Below the pieces are notes generated by a model. The model was not told the origin of the DNA and ran no database searches. It was given only the letters and a program-made list of their open reading frames with translations. Shown piece by piece: positions 26,576 through 35,042 of a DNA stretch of 64,000 bases. Position numbers and translations under genes: made by a program. How positions within the stretch are numbered: the first letter of the stretch is position 1; each line of letters starts with the position of its first letter. The DNA is from Ectothiorhodospiraceae bacterium BW-2 (lineage in GTDB: Bacteria; Pseudomonadota; Gammaproteobacteria; Thiohalomonadales; Thiohalomonadaceae). The stretch is from positions 620,001 through 684,000 of the forward strand of contig CP032507.1 in assembly GCA_008375315.1 (NCBI GenBank), in the 5' to 3' direction.

Positions 26576-27889
26576 ATGAGAGTGAGGGCGTTATCGGCGC
26601 TGGCGCTGCGGTGGCTATGGTGGATAGTGGCGATAGTGGTGGTGCTCTATGCTATCGGTCGGCCGGTACAGCTAGTGTGGCAGAGCCACTATCGGGGAGA
26701 TCGCGAGCCGTGGCTACAGCTAATCGGCCCCTATTCAGTCCAGCTACACTGGCAGAGTCGTGAGCCGCAGCAGAGTGTAGTGCGCTATGGCTTAGCCTCA
26801 ACCCCCCTACAGCGACAACAGCGAGAGGAGAGCGCCGTGACCGAACATCGGCTCCAACTCACCTGTCTGGAGCCGGCAACTCGCTACGACTACCAAATTG
26901 ATGCAGGCCCCCGCTACAGCTTTACCACCGCCCCTTTGCCGACAGACAGACAGCCGCTGCGCTTCTGGATTCAAGGCGATCCGGGCCGATATGTGGCTGA
27001 AACTGCCGCCGTCAATCGGGCCGCATGGCACTGGATGGCACAACAACCGCTACCGCAGCGGCAGAGCCAATCGCTCTTTGATCTCTGGTTCACCACCGGC
27101 GATAACGCCTACCCATCGGGAAAACAGCTCGATTTTCAGCGCCATCTATTTGAGCCCTATACCGAACTGCTGCCGACGGTCGGCTACTGGCCAACCTACG
27201 GTAACCACGATGCGCGCCGTTTCAGCTTCTATCGACTATTCGACTTTCCCGATCAAGCTGAGCTAGGCGGCGTGCCCTCGGCTAGCGAACACTACTACAG
27301 TTTTGACTATGGCATGGTCCACTGGGTGATGCTCGACTCCCACTCGCTCCTCTTTAGCGTGACGATGGGGCTACAGGGGTGGTTAGATCGTGATCTCGCC
27401 GCTAACCGCCAGCGCTGGACGGTAGTGCTGTTTCACCACCCCCCCTATACCCGTGGTAGCCACGACTCCGATAGTGTCACCGATAGTCGGGGGCGAATGG
27501 TACGAGCGCGGCAGCAGATTGTGCCTATTTTAGAGCGCCACGGGGTCGATTTGGTACTAAGTGGCCATAGCCATCTCTATGAGCGCAGCCACTTAATGGC
27601 GGGGCACTACGGCAGCAGCCACACTTTTGAGCCGGCAACGCACTGGCTCGATAGCCGCTCGCCCTATGTGAAGGCCGCCGATCAGCGCGGTAGCCTCTAT
27701 CTCGTGGTGGGGGCGAGTTACGATTTGGCTAACGGCCCGCTCGATCATCCGGCGATGGCGGTAGCGACCCGTGAGCGAGGCTCGCTGGTGGTCGATGCCG
27801 ACTATCAGCAGCTCACCGGCCACTATATTGGCATCGATGGCGAGGTGGTCGATCAGTTTGTACTGCAAAAGCCGTTACCCTCGCCCTAG
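26576..27889 (+). CDS. Membrane-anchored metallophosphoesterase (purple acid phosphatase-like)
   Basis: 437 aa. An N-terminal hydrophobic helix (about residues 12-28) acts as anchor or signal. Then comes a fibronectin-like domain (about 44-120, with PYSVQLHWQSREPQQSVVRYG), typical of purple acid phosphatases. The calcineurin-like metal motifs follow in order: TTGDNAYPSG, YGNHDARR, VLFHHPPYTRGSHDSD and LSGHSHLYERS. It probably hydrolyses phosphate esters in the periplasm. The stop is 4 bases before the PPTase start. Confidence 0.88.
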   Translation: MRVRALSALALRWLWWIVAIVVVLYAIGRPVQLVWQSHYRGDREPWLQLIGPYSVQLHWQSREPQQSVVRYGLASTPLQRQQREESAVTEHRLQLTCLEPATRYDYQIDAGPRYSFTTAPLPTDRQPLRFWIQGDPGRYVAETAAVNRAAWHWMAQQPLPQRQSQSLFDLWFTTGDNAYPSGKQLDFQRHLFEPYTELLPTVGYWPTYGNHDARRFSFYRLFDFPDQAELGGVPSASEHYYSFDYGMVHWVMLDSHSLLFSVTMGLQGWLDRDLAANRQRWTVVLFHHPPYTRGSHDSDSVTDSRGRMVRARQQIVPILERHGVDLVLSGHSHLYERSHLMAGHYGSSHTFEPATHWLDSRSPYVKAADQRGSLYLVVGASYDLANGPLDHPAMAVATRERGSLVVDADYQQLTGHYIGIDGEVVDQFVLQKPLPSP

Positions 27890-27893
27890 TCGG

Positions 27894-28667
27894 GTGCAGC
27901 AGGGTTGTCTCGAACTAGGCGAAGAGGAGCTCCACCTTTGGTGGACTCGGCCGGCGTGGTGGTCAGAGGAGAGCGTGCTAGCGCGGCGCTCGCAGCTCAC
28001 CACAGCGGAGTTAGCACGGGTAGCGCGGTTCCATTTTGAGCACGATCGCCATAGCGCAGCGGTGGTTCGCCTCTTTATCCGCCAGCTACTTAGCCACTAT
28101 GCCGCCGTGGCCCCTGCGCAGTGGCGGTTTGAAACCGGAGCGCATGGCCGACCCGAGATCATCGCCCCTCCCCTGCCGTTGCGCTTTAACTTAAGCCACT
28201 GCGACAATTTAGTGGTGGCGGCGGTGGTACAGCGCCATAGTGTCGGGGTCGATTGTGAGCTAACCCGCCGCCAGTGCAGTATCAGCGCCCTAGCCGAGCG
28301 CTTCTTCGCCCCGACAGAGGCCGCCGAGCTGCGAGCTTTGCCGCCAGAGGCGCAACGACAGCGTTTTTTCGATCTCTGGACGCTAAAAGAGTCCTATATC
28401 AAAGCGTTAGGGCTAGGACTGGCACAGCCGCTCAATCAATTTACCTTTCGGTTACTATCGCGTAACGGCGAAGAGGAGCAGATCACGCTAGACGATAACG
28501 AGCGAGACTTTGCCTCAAATTGGCGCTACTGGCTACTCAGGCCAACCGCCGACTACCGCATCGCCATCACACTCCCGACGATCACCCCTCTCCCCTATCG
28601 CTTAGTCAGTCGAGCGCTGCTGCCAACCGCTAGCGTACTGGCCGAGCCACTGCAGCAGGTAGTCTAA
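27894..28667 (+). CDS. 4'-Phosphopantetheinyl transferase, Sfp type
   Basis: About 257 aa from a GTG at 27894, just after the phosphoesterase stop. The frame is open further back but is then only the shadow of that gene. Both PPTase signatures are intact: VGVDCELTRR (Mg-binding Asp and Glu) and FFDLWTLKESYIKALGLGL. The enzyme moves phosphopantetheine from CoA to a Ser on carrier proteins. The Sfp type serves NRPS/PKS carriers, so it could activate the carrier domain at about 48.6 kb. Its 3' end overlaps the convergent hydrogenase-protease gene by 66 bases. Confidence 0.88.
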   Translation: MQQGCLELGEEELHLWWTRPAWWSEESVLARRSQLTTAELARVARFHFEHDRHSAAVVRLFIRQLLSHYAAVAPAQWRFETGAHGRPEIIAPPLPLRFNLSHCDNLVVAAVVQRHSVGVDCELTRRQCSISALAERFFAPTEAAELRALPPEAQRQRFFDLWTLKESYIKALGLGLAQPLNQFTFRLLSRNGEEEQITLDDNERDFASNWRYWLLRPTADYRIAITLPTITPLPYRLVSRALLPTASVLAEPLQQVV

Positions 28668-29144
28668 ACTCTGCTGCAAGTTCTGTTGAGCCGCTTGAGA
28701 GAGCGGGGCACCTAACTCAAACTGGTAGCCCCGTAGCGCTAGCTGCCATAGCTGCGGCTGCTGTTGCGGATGGAGCTGCTGAAACAGCCCCCATAGCTGC
28801 GCCGGCGTCATGGCGTGGGTGGTATAGCCGCAAGGGCGGCTGTGCGAGAGTGGTTGTAGTTCAAACGGAGCGGGCGCATCGAGAGAGGCATCGATAAAGA
28901 GCACTAGCTGCCGCCGCTCCATATCGACAGTGTGTTCGATTTGGAGCTGAAAATCCTCAAGTAGATCAAACCAGATCGCTAACGCCGGCGGCATCGTCAG
29001 CGCCAACTGCGCTAGTAGCGCTGGCGCAAGTGCGTCATCACCTCGGGAGGGGTTACCGCAGCCAAGAATGAGCCCTGGCCGGGGGCTACCAGCGGGCAGC
29101 GTACTCGTCCAAGAGTCGTTCGAGTTTATCGACCCGTTCATCAT
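28602..29144 (-). CDS. Hydrogenase maturation protease (HoxW/HyaD family)
   Basis: 180 aa. The motif LILGCGNPSRGDDALAPALL (about residues 25-44) is the nickel-sensing Asp motif of the family that cleaves the C-terminal peptide from the large subunit of NiFe hydrogenase. The GNPSRGDD form resembles the proteases of soluble NAD-linked enzymes (HoxW). No hydrogenase structural gene is nearby, so one is expected elsewhere. The start lies 59 bases inside the preceding REC-PilZ gene, and no later start codon is available before the motif. Confidence 0.82.
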   Translation of the reverse strand: MMNGSINSNDSWTSTLPAGSPRPGLILGCGNPSRGDDALAPALLAQLALTMPPALAIWFDLLEDFQLQIEHTVDMERRQLVLFIDASLDAPAPFELQPLSHSRPCGYTTHAMTPAQLWGLFQQLHPQQQPQLWQLALRGYQFELGAPLSQAAQQNLQQSLDYLLQWLGQYASGWQQRSTD

Positions 29145-29841
29145 GATCGGCGGTAAAGCGGTAGGTCACGAGTAGCTGGGCATCGAGTTGGGTAAAGCGA
29201 TCTAGCTCCATGCGTACCAAAATAGCGTCCATATCGATCTGGTAAGCGGCAATCGCCACCTTCACGACCACCTTTTCACCAATGCAGAGGCGGTTATGAA
29301 TCGCCGTCTCATCAAGACATTGGCTGCCGGTCAGCTTAAGCTGGTTAATAAACTGAATGCCAGTGAGGGAGATATCGTGTAGCTGCATCGTGAGTTTCGA
29401 ACCGTTACCCTGCACCACATCGAGAGTGACTTGCTGATCCGGATGGAGACGGCGACCGTGACGACGCTCCTGGCTGGCGACAATTTGGTGAATGACATTG
29501 CTTAGCCCCTTATTTAGGAACGGCTTAGAGAGGATAGCGGTCGCACCATGTTTGACGGCGGTTTTGATCTTATCGGTCGAATCGATACTGGTCATCACCA
29601 CCAGCGGGGTGTGGTGGTTCTCAGCATCGCTACGAATCGCATCGACCAGCTTCGTGCCCGTCCGTCCCCAGTCGGCGAAAATGAGATCAAGCCACGCATC
29701 GCCATCAATAATCTCCATCGCTTCGGCCAGCGTTTCGCGGTGCCAGATGTGGGTAGTATTGAGCTCACGGCTAATGACCGGTGCCATCTGCTCAAAAACT
29801 CGTTTTGAATCGATAATCAGAATCAGTGGATCGTGTTTCAT
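29086..29841 (-). CDS. Response regulator with C-terminal PilZ domain
   Basis: 251 aa. An N-terminal receiver-like domain (residues 1-120, LILIIDSKRVFEQ, acceptor Asp in IFADWGRTG, Lys in LSKPFLNKG) is followed by PilZ at about 128-245 (QERRHGRRLHPDQQ, then LHDISLTGIQF). PilZ domains bind cyclic di-GMP. The receiver is somewhat divergent, with a single acidic residue in the N-terminal pocket, so phosphorylation is uncertain. It probably couples a kinase signal and c-di-GMP to surface behaviour. Confidence 0.82.
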   Translation of the reverse strand: MKHDPLILIIDSKRVFEQMAPVISRELNTTHIWHRETLAEAMEIIDGDAWLDLIFADWGRTGTKLVDAIRSDAENHHTPLVVMTSIDSTDKIKTAVKHGATAILSKPFLNKGLSNVIHQIVASQERRHGRRLHPDQQVTLDVVQGNGSKLTMQLHDISLTGIQFINQLKLTGSQCLDETAIHNRLCIGEKVVVKVAIAAYQIDMDAILVRMELDRFTQLDAQLLVTYRFTADHDERVDKLERLLDEYAARW

Positions 29842-30022
29842 GCTTTTCGGAGTTCCATTATTAACCTATTTGGCCTATCGCGGGGGGGGAACCCATCCCG
29901 CATTAGTGATTGGCGATATTCTACAATACTCCAGCGAAACGGGATAGTGCCTAGTGGTGAAGCAGTCGTGTTAAAATGGCGGTTAAATTAGCTTTAATCT
30001 TTATTTAACAGGAGAGTCGTCT

Positions 30023-30778
30023 ATGGCAGGGCACAGTAAATGGGCCAATATCAAGCATCGTAAAGCCGCTCAGGATGCCAAGCGGGGTAAAATGTTTACC
30101 AAACTGATTCGTGAAATTACCGTCTCAGCTAAGACAGGCGGGGGGGACGCTTCGACCAATCCCCGTCTGCGAGATGCGGTCAGTAAAGCCCTAAGCGCCA
30201 ATATGACCCGAGATACGATCGATCGAGCGATTAAGCGCGGCAGCGGTGACGGCGATAGCGAGAACTATGAAGAGGTGCGCTACGAGGGCTACGGCCCTAG
30301 CGGGGTGGCGGTGATGGTAGAGTGCCTGACCGATAACCGCAATCGTACCGTCGCCGAGGTGCGCCACGCCTTCTCCAAATCGGGTGGCAATTTGGGCACG
30401 GATGGCTCGGTGGCCTATCTGTTTAGCAAAATTGGCATCTTAACCTTCGCCTCAGGGACGGATGAAGATCAGCTCATGGAGCTAGCGCTAGAGGCGGGAG
30501 CAGAGGATATTGTCACTAATGGCGATGGTACCTTTGAGGTGACCACGACTCCAGAGGGGTTTACCGATGTGAAAGAGGCGTTAGAGGCGGCAGGGTTATC
30601 GGCTGTCATGGCAGAGGTGACTATGACCCCCTCAACTTCGGTCGAATTAGAGCAGCTAGAGGAGGCGCAGAAGGTGCTACGGCTGGTCGATATGCTCGAA
30701 GATCTCGATGATGTACAGAGTGTCTATAGTAATGCCGATTTCTCTGATGATGTGATGGTGCAGTTAAACGATGCGTAG
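30023..30778 (+). CDS. yebC: YebC/TACO1 family protein
   Basis: 251 aa, family-typical length. The N-terminus [20 protein letters not shown] and the later [17 protein letters not shown] and [14 protein letters not shown] are diagnostic. AGGAGAG lies about 8 bases upstream. YebC proteins act on transcription of nearby genes in some species and on translation of proline-rich or other stalling motifs. No ruvC follows, unlike the common order. The next gene overlaps it by 8 bases. Confidence 0.95.
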   Translation: MAGHSKWANIKHRKAAQDAKRGKMFTKLIREITVSAKTGGGDASTNPRLRDAVSKALSANMTRDTIDRAIKRGSGDGDSENYEEVRYEGYGPSGVAVMVECLTDNRNRTVAEVRHAFSKSGGNLGTDGSVAYLFSKIGILTFASGTDEDQLMELALEAGAEDIVTNGDGTFEVTTTPEGFTDVKEALEAAGLSAVMAEVTMTPSTSVELEQLEEAQKVLRLVDMLEDLDDVQSVYSNADFSDDVMVQLNDA

Positions 30779-31364
30779 TCCTGCCTTTCGGCGCTTGTGT
30801 GCGAAACTACAGCTACCGTTAGATACGGCCCACAACCCCTTTTGGTCGGCAGCGCCCGATTTTCTACAGCTCATCGTCGAGACACTACAGCAGCGACAGC
30901 CACAGAGAGTTGTTGAGTGCAGTAGCGGCACCTCGACGGTGGTCTTAGCCCGTGGCTGTCAACTTAACGGCAGCGGCCATATCTACAGCCTCGAACACGA
31001 TGTCACCTATGCCGATAAGACTCGACAGGAGCTAGCGCGTTTGGGGTTGTCAGCGTGGGCCACGGTTATCGATGCGCCGCTGCGGTCGAACGGGCAGTGG
31101 CAGTGGTACTCGCTACCAGAGCCTTTTGTTGCCGAGGTTGAGATGGTGGTGGTCGATGGCCCACCAGGGCGGTTGCAACCGCTCAGCCGCTATCCGGCGC
31201 TAGGGCAGCTAAGACCCTTTTTAGCTCAGAGCGGCGTACTGTTTCTGGATGATGCCGCTCGTCAAGAGGAGCGGCAGATTGTCGAGCGCTGGGAGCGTGA
31301 GTTTAACGAGATTGTCTTTAGCTATCTGCCGTTAAAGCGGGGTGCTGCCAGAGGGGAGTGGTGA
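30771..31364 (+). CDS. Class I SAM-dependent methyltransferase-like protein
   Basis: 197 aa. A Rossmann-type pattern is visible: [19 protein letters not shown] (about residues 41-59, motif I), IYSLEHD (acidic residue at the end of strand 2), VVDGPPG (about 124) and [11 protein letters not shown] near 160. This layout fits Methyltransf_24-type enzymes. Substrate unknown. It overlaps yebC by 8 bases and is probably co-transcribed. Confidence 0.72.
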   Translation: MRSPAFRRLCAKLQLPLDTAHNPFWSAAPDFLQLIVETLQQRQPQRVVECSSGTSTVVLARGCQLNGSGHIYSLEHDVTYADKTRQELARLGLSAWATVIDAPLRSNGQWQWYSLPEPFVAEVEMVVVDGPPGRLQPLSRYPALGQLRPFLAQSGVLFLDDAARQEERQIVERWEREFNEIVFSYLPLKRGAARGEW

Positions 31365-31398
31365 GTCACCTCTTTTAGAGCACGACGGCGGGCATGGT

Positions 31399-31435
31399 GT
31401 AGGTCGGAGCGGCACAACGCAACCCGACAACCTAC
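31399..31435. repeat. Imperfect palindrome (REP-like) at the end of the tandem array
   Basis: GTAGGTCGG and the matching CCGACAACCTAC form a hairpin with a 2-base bulge. It touches the stop of the last AAA-nuclease gene (31432). It shares the CCCGAC/GTCGGG core with the palindromes at the other three gene junctions. Confidence 0.5.
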
Positions 31436-33210
31436 CGCCACACCAACCGTCGTGTACCAAGGCTCACCACCGCAAACGACTTTAACTGCCACACCACCGC
31501 CGGAAAGAGCTGCTGTAGTTTCGGTTGATACGAGGCTAACTGCACCTCTGCCTCATCTAACAGCTTTTTCACCGGTGCCAACTCAGCTAGCTGCTCCCGA
31601 CTCATATCAGATAGCTGTTCTGCGCTTAATTTGAGATCTTTCAGTGACAGATATTTCAGTTCAAATAGCAGGTCATACAGCGGTGCTTGGCGCTTATCGG
31701 GGCGAATCTCAAATAAGAGATCGCTATAGCCGCCGCCTAAAGATAGCTCTGAGCGCGGCAGGTAGTAGAGATCGTTGGTCAGCAGCAGTAGTAGCGTGGT
31801 TTTGAGCGTTAACTCATTGCTCCAACGCCTATCACGATTATCAAGCACGCTATAAAAACGCTGTTCGATAAAGTCGGCTAGGGGCTCAAAGTCGGCCTCG
31901 GTATAGAGCTGTTTTGCCACCGCCTGCTGGCGGTTATTATCTTCATAGCCATTGAGTAGCTGCTGTTGAATGCGGTCAATATAGAGCGAGCGCACCACCT
32001 GATTCGGAATCGTCACCGTTAACTCCCCTAACAGAGTCACCGAGTCAATCGTTAATACCCCAAAATAGACCAGCAGTGAGATGATAAAACTGGCATCGGA
32101 CGGATCTTTGAGCATCGCCGCTACGCCAAAATCCTGTACCAATTTTTCTACCTGTAGTGGCTGCTGCGGATTGAGTGCCGCCTCAATCACCTCTGTGCCA
32201 TGCGGTAACGAGGCGATATAGCGCAGCCGGTTTTTGTCCATCGCTAAATTGTCATCTAACAGCTCAGCAGGATAGCTGCAGCGCCGCTGCCAATGTTTCA
32301 AAAAGTAGAGGGTGAGGGTCGGGTTATAGAGCCGCTGCGCCTCTTCGCGACAGAAACGGTAGCCGTTATAGAAGTTTCGCATCATCGCCAGTGCCTCGTC
32401 TGCGGCGCTCTCAGGTAGCTGGCAATGTTGCGCTATTTGGTGACACACCGGTTGCAGCTCCTCAACAGTTAAGCCGCACAGGGCATGAAATTCGGGCCAG
32501 TGGCTGATATTTTCGGCCACATTGTAACCGCTGGTGATATCGCTCATCACCACCGGTGAGACGCCGGTGATAAAGACTCGCTCTAAGCCTAAACCATCGC
32601 TCGCTGCTTTGACCGCTTTAAAGACGGTTTTAATCACCCCCTCGCCACCGACTAGCTCATGGTAGCTCTGCCGCCCCTGTTCACGGCGGGTGAGCACTTC
32701 ATTGGCAAAGTTGTCATACTCATCAATCAGCAGGTAGAGCGGAGTATCATACGCCGCTAACTCACCTAATAGATTCTCAAAACTGTGTATCCCATCTTGC
32801 GAATCTATTTGAACCGGCCGCTTCAGCCATTGACGATATCTGTTGCAAAAGCGCTCAATTGAGCTGTTCAGATGGTTATGCAAAGAGCGGCTAATATGGG
32901 CTAACTCACCACTTGGATCGATGACCGAAAAGTTCCACTTCAACATAAAGTAGCGGTTACGGTTCGGAGTCGGATTTTGGCCTATCGCTAAGTCGCCAAA
33001 CAGGGTCTCAAATTGAGAGGTGGCACCGATATCGTAGTAGTTCTCTAGCAGCGTTAGCCACAGGGTTTTACCAAAGCGGCGCGGGCGCAGAAAGAGGAGC
33101 TGCCGTCCTGCGGCCTCTAAGTCGTGCAGTAGTTTAGTGCGGTCAAAGTAGAGCTGGCCATCGGTTCTTAACCGCTTAAAATCACCTTGACCATACGGAA
33201 TCTTTACCAT
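31432..33210 (-). CDS. AAA-ATPase/PD-(D/E)XK nuclease protein, tandem copy 4
   Basis: 592 aa, PF09820 plus PF08011 architecture. Walker A is FLRPRRFGKT (Lys48) and Walker B is LYLLIDEYDN (about 158-167). The C-terminal nuclease-like domain has SDLLFEIRPD followed by LLFELKYL (Asp then ExK). This is the last of four near-identical copies. Its segment 97-156 is unique, but the region around SVTLLGELTVT matches copy 1. It lacks the 18-residue tail of the other three copies because its stop comes right after RRLVWR. Its start shares one base with the stop of the copy upstream (TAATG). Cellular role unknown. Confidence 0.87.
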   Translation of the reverse strand: MVKIPYGQGDFKRLRTDGQLYFDRTKLLHDLEAAGRQLLFLRPRRFGKTLWLTLLENYYDIGATSQFETLFGDLAIGQNPTPNRNRYFMLKWNFSVIDPSGELAHISRSLHNHLNSSIERFCNRYRQWLKRPVQIDSQDGIHSFENLLGELAAYDTPLYLLIDEYDNFANEVLTRREQGRQSYHELVGGEGVIKTVFKAVKAASDGLGLERVFITGVSPVVMSDITSGYNVAENISHWPEFHALCGLTVEELQPVCHQIAQHCQLPESAADEALAMMRNFYNGYRFCREEAQRLYNPTLTLYFLKHWQRRCSYPAELLDDNLAMDKNRLRYIASLPHGTEVIEAALNPQQPLQVEKLVQDFGVAAMLKDPSDASFIISLLVYFGVLTIDSVTLLGELTVTIPNQVVRSLYIDRIQQQLLNGYEDNNRQQAVAKQLYTEADFEPLADFIEQRFYSVLDNRDRRWSNELTLKTTLLLLLTNDLYYLPRSELSLGGGYSDLLFEIRPDKRQAPLYDLLFELKYLSLKDLKLSAEQLSDMSREQLAELAPVKKLLDEAEVQLASYQPKLQQLFPAVVWQLKSFAVVSLGTRRLVWR

Positions 33211-35042
33211 TATCGAGCCCCTATCGTTTCGCTGTTGGGTCTCGCTGCGCTAACCCGACACCCATCACGCCACACCAGTCGCCGTATTCCAAGACTCACC
33301 ACCGCAAACGATTTTAACTGCCACTCTATAGCTGGAAAGAGCTGCTGTAGTTTCGGTTGATACGAGGCTAACTGCACCTCTGCCTCATCTAACAGCGTTT
33401 TCACCGGTGCCAACTCAGCTAGCTGCTCCCGACTCATATCAGATAGCTGTTCTGCGCTTAATTTGAGATCTTTCAGTGACAGATATTTGAGTTCAAATAG
33501 CAGATCATACAGCGGTGCTTGGCGCTTATCGGGGCGAATCTCAAATAAGAGATCACTATAGCCGCCGCCGAGTGAGAGTTCTGAGCGCGGCAGGTAGTAG
33601 AGATCGTTGGTCAGCAGCAGTAGTAGCGTGGTTTTGAGCGTTAACTCATTGCTCCAACGCATATCACGATTATCAAGCACGCTATAAAAACGCTGTTCGA
33701 TAAAGTCGGCTAGGGGCTCAAAGTCAGCCTCGGTATAGAGCTGCTCCGCCACTGCCTGTTGGCGGTTATTATCCTCATAGCCATTTAATAGCTGCTGTTG
33801 AATGCGGTCGATATAGAGCGAGCGCACGACCTGATTAGGAATGGCTACCTTCAGCTTCCCTAGTGGCGAGACATCCTGAATCGTCAATACCCCAAAATAG
33901 ACCAGCAGTGAGATGATAAAACTGGCATCGGACGGATCTTTGAGCATCGCCGCTACCCCAAAATCCTGTACCAATTTTTCTACCTGTAGTGGCTGCTGCG
34001 GATTGAGCGCCGCCTCAATCACCTCTGTGCCATGCGGTAACGAGGCGATATAGCGCAGCCGGTTTTTGTCCATCGCTAAATTGTCATCTAACAGCTCAGC
34101 AGGATAGCTGCAGCGCCGCTGCCAATGTTTCAAAAAGTAGAGGGTGAGGGTCGGGTTATAGAGCCGCTGCGCCTCTTCGCGACAGAAGCGGTAGCCGTTA
34201 TAGAAGTTTCGCATCATCGCCAGTGCCTCGTCTGCGGCGCTCTCAGGTAGCTGGCAATGTTGCGCTATTTGGTGACACACCGGTTGCAGCTCCTCAACAG
34301 TTAAGCCGCACAGGGCATGAAATTCGGGCCAGTGGCTAATATTCTCGGCCACATTGTAGCCGCTGGTGATATCGCTCATCACCACCGGTGAGACGCCGGT
34401 GATAAAGACTCGCTCTAAGCCTGAACCATCGCTCGCTGCTTTGACCGCTTTAAAGACGGTTTTTATCACCCCTTCCCCTGCAACTAGTTCGTCGTAGCGC
34501 TTTTTACCCTGCTCGCGACTGGTTAATACCTCGTTGGCAAAGTTGTCATACTCATCAATGAGCAGATAGAGTGGCCGTTCCACTATTTTTAGTGCCGTTA
34601 ACAGATTTTTAAATGAGCGTAGTGCATCGCGTTCATCTATTTTGATGGCATCGGGTAACCAAGCACGATAGCGTGCTGCAAAAAACTCGATCTCCCCATT
34701 AATATGGCTGTGTAGCGAGCGGGTAATGTGTGTTAAATCGCCATTAGGATCAACCACCGAAAAGTTCCACTTCAAAATAAAGTAGCGGTTACGGTTTGGG
34801 GTCGGGTTTGGCCCTATCGCTAAGTCGCCAAACAGGGTCTCAAATTGAGAGGCGGCACCGATATCGTAGTAGTTCTCTAGCAGCGTTAGCCACAGGGTTT
34901 TACCAAAGCGGCGCGGGCGCAGAAACAGGAGCTGCCGTCCTGCGGCCTCTAAGTCGTGCAGTAGTTTAGTGCGGTCAAAGTAGAGCTGGCCATCGGTTCT
35001 TAACCGCTTAAAATCACCTTGACCATACGGAATCTTTACCAT
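33210..35042 (-). CDS. AAA-ATPase/PD-(D/E)XK nuclease protein, tandem copy 3
   Basis: 610 aa. Same Walker A/B and nuclease motifs as its neighbours. It is almost identical to copy 2, including the variable segment (FSVVDPNGDLTHITRSLHSH) and the DVSPLGKLKVA block. Differences include LTVEELQ here against LTAEELQ in copy 2, and SGLERVF against LGLERVF. The C-terminal tail DGCRVSAARPNSETIGAR is encoded by the junction palindrome. TAATG coupling links it to both neighbours, so all four are probably translated from one messenger. Confidence 0.87.
   Translation of the reverse strand: MVKIPYGQGDFKRLRTDGQLYFDRTKLLHDLEAAGRQLLFLRPRRFGKTLWLTLLENYYDIGAASQFETLFGDLAIGPNPTPNRNRYFILKWNFSVVDPNGDLTHITRSLHSHINGEIEFFAARYRAWLPDAIKIDERDALRSFKNLLTALKIVERPLYLLIDEYDNFANEVLTSREQGKKRYDELVAGEGVIKTVFKAVKAASDGSGLERVFITGVSPVVMSDITSGYNVAENISHWPEFHALCGLTVEELQPVCHQIAQHCQLPESAADEALAMMRNFYNGYRFCREEAQRLYNPTLTLYFLKHWQRRCSYPAELLDDNLAMDKNRLRYIASLPHGTEVIEAALNPQQPLQVEKLVQDFGVAAMLKDPSDASFIISLLVYFGVLTIQDVSPLGKLKVAIPNQVVRSLYIDRIQQQLLNGYEDNNRQQAVAEQLYTEADFEPLADFIEQRFYSVLDNRDMRWSNELTLKTTLLLLLTNDLYYLPRSELSLGGGYSDLLFEIRPDKRQAPLYDLLFELKYLSLKDLKLSAEQLSDMSREQLAELAPVKTLLDEAEVQLASYQPKLQQLFPAIEWQLKSFAVVSLGIRRLVWRDGCRVSAARPNSETIGAR
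33234..33259. repeat. Junction palindrome 1 of the tandem array
   Basis: GTTGGGT and AACCCGAC arms around CTCGCTGCGCT form an imperfect hairpin. It lies inside the last codons of the upstream copy. The same 26 bases recur at 35066 and 36898, exactly 1832 bases apart. Confidence 0.6.
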
